Of a stretch of 64,000 nucleotides of DNA, positions 58,823 to 64,000 are shown in pieces. The position numbers and the translations under genes were made by a program. Position 1 is the first letter of the stretch; the number at the start of each line of letters is the position of its first letter. Source of the DNA: Mariniphaga sp041687215 (GTDB lineage: Bacteria > Bacteroidota > Bacteroidia > Bacteroidales > Prolixibacteraceae); assembly GCF_041687215.1 (NCBI RefSeq), contig NZ_JAWLCI010000006.1:1-64000 (forward strand), given 5' to 3'. Under the pieces are notes generated by a model. The model searched no databases, was not told where the DNA came from, and worked only from the letters and a program-made list of their open reading frames with translations.

Positions 58823-59249
58823 ATTATTTATGAATGATTATTTTAAAGAACTAACGGGTTTGAATTGTCTTTCTTGACGAAATAAATATTGCTATTAATT
58901 CTTTTGCTTCCTTCATTAATGGTTGTGCAATTTTAGGAGTGGTTAAACCTTCATCGAGTGCAAATTCTACCCAAAAATCACATTCGTCCGATTCTTCTAA
59001 TACAACTGATAATTTTGCAGCAAAAGCCGGTGTTGAATGAGCTAAAAGAACAGCTCTGTAGTTGACTGCAACAGAGGATGCACATCTAATTAATTGGCCT
59101 TCAATATGGGTTCCTAGTTTATTTTTAGGAAGTGATGAAGCAAATTTTACACATTGATGCGCAAACAGTTTCGTTCTTTTTTTAAGTTCATATTTATCCA
59201 TAACTGATGGTTTTTATGCGTAAATAATCAATAATCACTAATTATTAAT
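58823..59249 (-). mobile_element. Four-helix-bundle element C with inverted arms
   Basis: Arm at 59230-59249 and arm at 58823-58842 are inverted complements at 16 of 20 positions. In gene orientation the upstream arm reads in 7-nt units (AATGATT, AATAATT, AGTGATT, ATTGATT), the downstream arm AATCATT, CATAAAT, AATAAAT. It encloses a four-helix-bundle gene and fills the whole leuC-leuD junction, in operon direction. The AT-rich units weaken the statistical case compared with element B. Confidence 0.5.
58851..59201 (-). CDS. Four-helix-bundle protein, copy C
   Basis: 116 residues, helical. IEGQLIRCASSVAVNYRAV near residue 33, then KLSVVLEESDECDFWVEFA near 63: the subgroup of the IVS/four-helix-bundle family with NYRAA and EESDE-FW motifs, distinct from copies A and B. 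Function unknown. It is located between leuC and leuD, flanked by the arms of element C. Confidence 0.85.
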   Translation of the reverse strand: MDKYELKKRTKLFAHQCVKFASSLPKNKLGTHIEGQLIRCASSVAVNYRAVLLAHSTPAFAAKLSVVLEESDECDFWVEFALDEGLTTPKIAQPLMKEAKELIAIFISSRKTIQTR

Positions 59250-59259
59250 CATTAAAAAA

Positions 59260-60660
59260 TCACAGTAACTCTCTCGGGTCGGTAATTACCCCGGTAACTG
59301 CTGCTGCTGCTGCGGTGAGCGGACTGGCGAGCATAGTGCGGGCGCCCGGTCCCTGGCGGCCTTCAAAATTCCGGTTGGTAGTAGAAACTGCATATTTTCC
59401 TTCAGGTATTTTATCTTCATTCATAGCCAGACAGGCAGAACATCCGGGTTGACGCAGTTCAAAACCGGCAGTTTCCAAAATTTCAACCAGACCTTCAGCA
59501 CGAATTTGTTTTTCTACTTTTTGTGAACCCGGCACCAGCCATGCTGTTACATTGTCCGCTTTTTTGCGACCTTTCACAAATCCTGCAAATGCCCGGAAGT
59601 CTTCAATACGGCCATTGGTGCAGCTTCCCACAAAAACGTAATCTACTTTTTTGCCCAGCATGGGTTCACCTTCGTGGTACCCCATGTATTGCAACGATTT
59701 CAGAAAAGTGTTTTTGTCGCTTCCCTGCATACCATTTGTTGTAGGAATATTTTGAGTAATTCCAACCCCCATGCCCGGGTTGGTTCCATAGGTAATCATG
59801 GGTTCAATATCATCGGCACTGAATGAATATTCGGTATCGAAAACAGCACCTTCGTCGCTTTTCAGTTCATTCCAGTGGGCTACAGCATTTTTCCATGCTT
59901 CACCTTTAGGGGCGTACTGCCGTCCTTTTACATAATTGATGGTGGTTTCGTCGGGTGCAATCATTCCGCCACGCGCACCGCTTTCAATGCTCAGGTTGCA
60001 AAGTGTCATGCGGCCTTCCATGGAAAGACTGGTGATGGCCGAACCTGCATATTCGATAAAATGGCCGGTACCACCACTGGTTGAAATTTGTGAAATGATG
60101 TAAAGCGCAATATCTTTTGCCGTTACACCTTTTTTCAATTCACCGTTTACCGTGATGCGCATTTTTTTGGGTTTGGGTTGCATAATGCATTGGCTGGCCA
60201 AGACCATTTCCACCTCGCTGGTGCCAATTCCGAATGCAATGGTTCCGAAAGCGCCGTGAGTGGAAGTGTGACTGTCGCCGCAAACAATTGTCATTCCCGG
60301 CTGGGTAAGACCAAGTTCGGGGCCGATGATGTGCACAATCCCGTGACCGTCACTTTGCAAATCATGGTAAGTGATTCCATGCTCTGCGCAGTTTCTTTTC
60401 AGCATTTCCACCTGGTTGCGCGACAATTCGTCCATAATGGTAAGATGCTGGTTTTCGGTGGGAACGTTGTGGTCGGGTGTGGCTGTGGTCATGTCGGGCC
60501 TGAATACTTTCAATCCCCGTGTTTTCAATCCCAAAAATGCAACCGGGCTGGTTACTTCGTGAATCAGATGCCGATCGATATACAACACATTGGGACCGCC
60601 TTCCACTTCTTTTACCACATGTGCATCCCAGATTTTATCAAACAATGTTTTCTTTTCCAT
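59260..60660 (-). CDS. leuC: 3-isopropylmalate dehydratase large subunit
   Basis: 466 residues, family length. FDKIWDAHVV at the start, VCGDSHTSTHGAFG near residue 130, VGSCTNGRIEDF near 347 (first cluster Cys) and GCSACLAMNED near 408 (two further Cys) bind the [4Fe-4S] cluster of this aconitase-family enzyme, which isomerises 2- to 3-isopropylmalate (and citramalate to 3-methylmalate). Works with LeuD. Confidence 0.96.
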   Translation of the reverse strand: MEKKTLFDKIWDAHVVKEVEGGPNVLYIDRHLIHEVTSPVAFLGLKTRGLKVFRPDMTTATPDHNVPTENQHLTIMDELSRNQVEMLKRNCAEHGITYHDLQSDGHGIVHIIGPELGLTQPGMTIVCGDSHTSTHGAFGTIAFGIGTSEVEMVLASQCIMQPKPKKMRITVNGELKKGVTAKDIALYIISQISTSGGTGHFIEYAGSAITSLSMEGRMTLCNLSIESGARGGMIAPDETTINYVKGRQYAPKGEAWKNAVAHWNELKSDEGAVFDTEYSFSADDIEPMITYGTNPGMGVGITQNIPTTNGMQGSDKNTFLKSLQYMGYHEGEPMLGKKVDYVFVGSCTNGRIEDFRAFAGFVKGRKKADNVTAWLVPGSQKVEKQIRAEGLVEILETAGFELRQPGCSACLAMNEDKIPEGKYAVSTTNRNFEGRQGPGARTMLASPLTAAAAAVTGVITDPRELL

Positions 60661-60671
60661 ATAATGAACTC

Positions 60672-60734
60672 TTATTGAGTGCTTAAATCTTTAAACTCGA
60701 AAATTTTAACTTTAAACTCTGAACTACAAACTCT
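60672..60734 (-). repeat. Heptamer array between leuA and leuC
   Basis: Directly after the leuA stop, the minus strand reads four 7-nt units in register (AGAGTTT, GTAGTTC, AGAGTTT, AAAGTTA; 60734 to 60707), then degenerate GAGTTTAAAG-like units to about 60672. No gene and no clear inverted partner: possibly a solo arm of the same element family found in this operon. Confidence 0.4.
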
Positions 60735-62240
60735 TTACTGCGCCACCGGCAATTTATTCACTGCATCGAGAAAAGCTTCCACCGAAGCTGTAACAATATC
60801 GGTATGCGCTCCAAACCCATGGAAAATACCATCGTTGTATTCAATTTGCATGTGTACTTTTCCAATATCATCACTTCCACGAGTAATCGCTTGCACCAAA
60901 AATTCTTCAATAGTAACCTGGCGGTGGATAATTTGTTTAACCGCTTTTATGGCTGCATCCACCGGGCCATTTCCTGACGAGGTTGCCTCGAATTTTTCGC
61001 CTGAAATATCGAGCCTTACAATAGCCATTGGTGTAAGACTTTTTCCGGTAACTACCTGTAAAAAGTCGAGTTTTATGCGGCGTTCCTGACGAGTGGCATC
61101 GCCAACCAGCAAAGCAATATCGTCGTCGCGAATGTCTTTTTTCTTGTCGGCCAGTTTAAGGAATTGTTCGTAAACTTCATCCAGTTTTTCTTTGGTAAGT
61201 TCGAATCCCAGCAATTCCAACCTGTGCTTCAGTGCGGCTCGTCCGCTGCGCGCGGTCAACAAAATCGAAGATTCATTGATTCCCACATCTGCCGGGTCCA
61301 TAATTTCGTAATTTTCGCGGTGTTTCAATACGCCATCCTGGTGAATTCCAGACGAGTGTGCAAAAGCATTTCGACCAACCACTGCTTTGTTAGGCTGCAC
61401 AGGCATGTTCATCAATCGTGAAACCAACCGGCTGGTGTTGTAAATGTTTTTTGTGTTTATACCTGTGTCAATGCCTAAAACGGCATACCGGCTTTTCAGT
61501 GTCATAACCACTTCTTCCAGCGAAGTATTGCCTGCCCGTTCGCCAATTCCGTTAATGGTAACCTCGGCCTGACGGGCGCCGTTCATAATTCCTGAAATGG
61601 TGTTGGCTGTGGCCATGCCCAAATCGTTGTGGCAATGAGTAGAAATAACTGCTTTATGAATGCCATTAACATTTTCAACCAGGAATTTAATTTTTTCTCC
61701 AAATTCGTTTGGCAGCGTATAGCCAGTTGTATCGGGAATATTTACAACTGTGGCGCCGGCTTTAATTACAGCTTCAATCACTTTTGCCAAATATTCATTA
61801 TCGGTTCGTCCGGCATCTTCGGCGTAGAACTCCACATCTTCCACATATTTTTTGGCATATTTTACAGCCGCTACAGCCCGCTCAATTATTTCTTCAGGAT
61901 TTGAATTGAGTTTATATTTGATGTGAAATGGTGAAGTACCGATTCCGGTGTGAATGCGGCCTTTTTTCGCATATTTTAGCGATTCGGCTGCTACGTCGAT
62001 ATCTTTTTGAACTGCGCGGGTGAGGGCACAAATGGTTGGCCATGAAACCGCTTTTGAAATTTCTACTACCGATTCGAAATCGCCCGGGCTTGAAATAGGA
62101 AATCCGGCTTCAATAATATCTACGCCCAAATCCTGCAAGGCCTTTGCAACCTCAATCTTTTCAACCGTATTCAACTGACATCCCGGAACCTGCTCTCCGT
62201 CCCGCAAGGTGGTGTCGAAAATGAAAAGTCTGTCACTCAT
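60735..62240 (-). CDS. leuA: 2-isopropylmalate synthase
   Basis: 501 residues. FDTTLRDGEQVPG near residue 8, STHCHNDLGMATANT near 200 (metal His pair), NGIGERAGNTSLEE near 233, AFAHSSGIHQDGVL near 290, and a C-terminal regulatory domain (~390-500). First committed step of leucine synthesis from 2-oxoisovalerate and acetyl-CoA; the C-terminal domain normally mediates leucine feedback. First structural gene of the operon, controlled by the attenuator upstream. Confidence 0.96.
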   Translation of the reverse strand: MSDRLFIFDTTLRDGEQVPGCQLNTVEKIEVAKALQDLGVDIIEAGFPISSPGDFESVVEISKAVSWPTICALTRAVQKDIDVAAESLKYAKKGRIHTGIGTSPFHIKYKLNSNPEEIIERAVAAVKYAKKYVEDVEFYAEDAGRTDNEYLAKVIEAVIKAGATVVNIPDTTGYTLPNEFGEKIKFLVENVNGIHKAVISTHCHNDLGMATANTISGIMNGARQAEVTINGIGERAGNTSLEEVVMTLKSRYAVLGIDTGINTKNIYNTSRLVSRLMNMPVQPNKAVVGRNAFAHSSGIHQDGVLKHRENYEIMDPADVGINESSILLTARSGRAALKHRLELLGFELTKEKLDEVYEQFLKLADKKKDIRDDDIALLVGDATRQERRIKLDFLQVVTGKSLTPMAIVRLDISGEKFEATSSGNGPVDAAIKAVKQIIHRQVTIEEFLVQAITRGSDDIGKVHMQIEYNDGIFHGFGAHTDIVTASVEAFLDAVNKLPVAQ

Positions 62241-62274
62241 GTTTTTTATTTTAAGAATTGTTATTTCCTTTTAT

Positions 62275-62308
62275 GAAAAAAGCCATCCTCTTTATCTGAG
62301 AATGGCCT
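62275..62308 (-). terminator. Attenuator terminator of the leu operon
   Basis: On the minus strand GCCATTCTC (+ 62298-62306) pairs with GAGGATGGC (62282-62290) around a 7-nt loop, with one mismatch, followed by TTTTTT. It lies between the leader peptide and leuA. The upstream half is also perfectly complementary over 9 nt (CCATTCTCA with TGAGAATGG) to the segment overlapping the leader stop codon, giving the competing antiterminator. Confidence 0.8.
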
Positions 62309-62340
62309 ATTCCGTTTCTTGTTTTATTATTAACAACACA

Positions 62341-62349
62341 CCATTCTCA
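62341..62349 (-). promoter_or_regulatory. Antiterminator segment overlapping the leader stop
   Basis: Minus strand TGAGAATGG (62349-62341), whose first three bases are the leader-peptide stop codon, can pair perfectly with CCATTCTCA (62305-62297), the 5' half of the terminator. A ribosome that reaches the stop would cover it and let the terminator form; one stalled earlier would leave it free. Confidence 0.7.
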
Positions 62350-62418
62350 TTTCTTCTTAATTAGAAGAATAATACCAATAATTAGGCTGAGAAGTGCTAT
62401 GTTGTTTTGTAAATTCAT
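62347..62418 (-). CDS. Leu/Ile leader peptide of the leu operon
   Basis: 23-codon frame, ATG at 62418 and TGA at 62349-62347, beginning MNLQNN and ending IKKK. 12 of 23 residues are Leu (6) or Ile (6), clustered at positions 7-20, with no Val. AAAAGGA directly precedes the ATG. Placed 106 nt upstream of leuA, before a terminator and an antiterminator, it fits a ribosome-stalling leader that senses charged tRNA-Leu and tRNA-Ile. Caveat: its composition would also suit a tiny membrane peptide. Confidence 0.72.
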   Translation of the reverse strand: MNLQNNIALLSLIIGIILLIKKK

Positions 62419-62441
62419 TCCTTTTATCTTACGATTTGCTG

Positions 62442-62476
62442 CAAATATTAGAATATTTTTTTAAAATGAAAACAAA
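62442..62476 (-). promoter_or_regulatory. Putative promoter of the leu operon
   Basis: Minus strand TTTG (62476-62473), about 22 nt, then TAATATTTG (62450-62442), one base longer than TAnnTTTG. Initiation would fall about 20 nt before the leader-peptide ATG. Confidence 0.4.
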
Positions 62477-62595
62477 TAACCTCTTTTTATTAATAAAAAT
62501 TAATAAACAGATTGTTTTGTCTGATTTTAACCGGTAAGAATTAATTTTGGGTCCGTAAGAAAGATTTTTTTTCAGGAATTTCTGTGAATGAAGAA

Positions 62596-64000
62596 TTACT
62601 CATTTTCTTCGAGAATTTCTGCATTTTCTGTTTCAGGAGCGGGGAGGGGTTGTTTAGGTTTAAACACATCATGCCGGGATAACGGGCGCAAATGAACTTT
62701 CCAGTCGAAACCTGACAGAGTTTTTTCTTCCTCAGTAAGCGCAAACAGAGGTTTCAAAACACCTTCAGGATTTTGAAAAAAGGAAATACCGAAAATTTTT
62801 CCTTCCCGGAAACGAATGGAAATACGGCTGCTTTCCACCCGGTTCAAACCAATAATTTCCTCATCTTGCCGGGCATAGTAAAGCGTTTGTCCGTTGCCGT
62901 CAACATTAATTCTGTTGAGTTCGTTGTTAATCACAAAGCCAGTCATCAATTTTCCCTTGATTTGATCAAATCGCCCCGAATCTAATTTCGAAATGATAAA
63001 GCCATTATTTCTGAGGTGGAGCTCGTCGGGTGAATCGGTATTTTGTTTCATTTCAATCTGGTCGGCACTTAACTGGTGCGCTTCTGACCAAATTACCGGA
63101 TTATTGTATAATTGTACTAATGAGTCTTTGGTAAAGTAAACCAACGAATCGCAGACTCCCTGTAAATCATTACGGTAAAAACGGGTACCATACCAGGCCA
63201 GAATTATTTTTTCACCGTCAACCGTATCGGGTACCGTTCGAAGCGTATCAGCATGCAAAAATAAAGTATCACTTTCTGAATACATCATAAACAGAGCCGA
63301 GTCAGTAACGGTGGCAATTTCCAGCTTGTCGTTGTAATCTGATGTATTTCCGGTAACAATAACTTTGTTTTCAAAATCTTCCATGTGCACATTTCCCAGA
63401 GCTTTTCCATTGCCGTCGGCTTCGTTGTATTTAATGTAGTTGGCTTTTAACTGTTGGGTTTCATTATATACCAACGGATTTTTTAACAATTCGGCTTCGC
63501 CGGTTTTGGTGTCGTACCATCCATCTTCTGCATACAGGGTGTTTGAAGAATCGCGAATGGTAGTGGGGCCAACAATAAATAGCCTTCCGGTTTCGGTATT
63601 GTAATAGAGTGTATCGCTTGTGAGTGTATAATTGTCATTATACGCCTCCACATTTTGGTAAAAATGAACCAGGTCATTGTCAATAAAATATTTACCAATT
63701 ACACTTGTTAGAATGTTGGTGCTGTCCACAATTTTTCCGTTATCCTCATAATATCCGATATTGGCGGCCATATCATATTGAAGTGTATCAGTAAACAGCG
63801 TTGTATTTTTATTTTCAAGTCTGACATCCTGATAAGCCATTGCTTCCCGGATATCACCGTTGTAATAAATTTTCCGGGCGTATAAATTCATGGTGTCACC
63901 CTGGTTTATGCGAACGTTTCCAAAAGCATCTACACGGTTGGTGCCTGTGTATGTATATGCACTGTCGCACCACATCAAAACATCCTGGTGCCTGATGCGT
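62596..64000 (-). CDS. OstA-like (LptA/LptD-N domain) protein, partial
   Basis: The last 468 codons; the frame is open to the window edge (in-frame RHQDVLMWCDSAY precedes any ATG), so the N-terminus is missing. Repeating beta-strand pattern of the OstA/LptA jelly roll: DAFGNVRINQGDTMNLYARK, ALGNVHMEDFENKVIVTG, with many Y/D/T-rich strands, and a Pro/Glu-rich C-terminus. Bacteroidota carry such large OstA-like proteins, thought to act in LPS transport through the periplasm. Stop is 177 nt upstream of the leu leader, with no obvious terminator. Confidence 0.8.
   Translation of the reverse strand, partial: RIRHQDVLMWCDSAYTYTGTNRVDAFGNVRINQGDTMNLYARKIYYNGDIREAMAYQDVRLENKNTTLFTDTLQYDMAANIGYYEDNGKIVDSTNILTSVIGKYFIDNDLVHFYQNVEAYNDNYTLTSDTLYYNTETGRLFIVGPTTIRDSSNTLYAEDGWYDTKTGEAELLKNPLVYNETQQLKANYIKYNEADGNGKALGNVHMEDFENKVIVTGNTSDYNDKLEIATVTDSALFMMYSESDTLFLHADTLRTVPDTVDGEKIILAWYGTRFYRNDLQGVCDSLVYFTKDSLVQLYNNPVIWSEAHQLSADQIEMKQNTDSPDELHLRNNGFIISKLDSGRFDQIKGKLMTGFVINNELNRINVDGNGQTLYYARQDEEIIGLNRVESSRISIRFREGKIFGISFFQNPEGVLKPLFALTEEEKTLSGFDWKVHLRPLSRHDVFKPKQPLPAPETENAEILEENE

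Overview
The window reads as chromosomal DNA of a fermentative, probably marine or sediment anaerobe of the Bacteroidota (Bacteroidales/Marinilabiliales-like). The support is: Bacteroidota-type promoter boxes (TTTG, then TAnnTTTG) in front of several genes, few Shine-Dalgarno sites, a polysaccharide-degradation operon rich in sulfatases and lyases, an OstA-like LPS-transport protein, CreD, a K+-dependent membrane pyrophosphatase and a trimeric NAD-linked [FeFe]-hydrogenase. No rRNA, tRNA, CRISPR array or transposase was recognised.

Layout. 1-13.3 kb (+): one tight operon for a sulfated, uronate- and probably rhamnose-containing glycan. It holds a DUF1961 protein, a sulfatase with an altered active-site motif, a sulfatase/GH78 rhamnosidase fusion, two heparinase II/III-like proteins, an alginate-lyase-family protein, a sialidase-fold Tat lipoprotein and an esterase; no SusC/SusD pair lies in the window. 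13.4-19.4 kb: TPR protein, DUF5063 protein, a 3'-5' exonuclease, RlmI-like methyltransferase, APS reductase and, convergent, an Hpt phosphotransfer protein. 19.5-24.8 kb: gcvT, then serC-serA-DUF1015 (serine synthesis). 24.9-31.7 kb: receiver/PEP-synthase-like fusion, hppA, DHOD-like protein.

31.7-42.9 kb: hydrogenase locus. A SpoIIE phosphatase and a PAS protein (-) diverge from a long + operon: DRTGG, RsbW-like ATPase, a putative sensory [FeFe]-hydrogenase lacking the proton-relay cysteine, DRTGG, PHP, HATPase, thioredoxin-like ferredoxin, HydB, HydA, HydC. I infer that the first part senses redox state or H2 and signals through a phosphatase/kinase switch, while HydABC is the (probably bifurcating) enzyme.

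43-53.7 kb: htpG with a sigma-54-like promoter, a class V aminotransferase, patatin-like lipase, B3/4 protein, acyltransferase, then a creD / winged-helix / membrane-protein cluster with two near-identical 17-bp palindromes, and a third sulfatase. 53.8-62.5 kb (-): leucine/isoleucine genes, transcribed leuA-leuC-leuD-cimA-like-leuB, then ilvA. The operon is preceded by a clear attenuator: a 23-codon Leu/Ile-rich leader peptide followed by mutually exclusive antiterminator and terminator hairpins. 62.6-64 kb (-): OstA-like protein, cut by the window end.

The most unusual pattern is a set of small elements in three operons (serA/DUF1015, hydA/hydC, leuC/leuD). Each has a four-helix-bundle (23S rRNA intervening-sequence type) gene, in the same direction as its host operon, enclosed by imperfect inverted arms made of degenerate 7-8-nt tandem units. 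The unit sequence differs from element to element while the architecture is the same. Three further intergenic regions carry the same heptamer-array structure without the gene. All start sites and functions are read from sequence alone; family names are from recognition, not database search.
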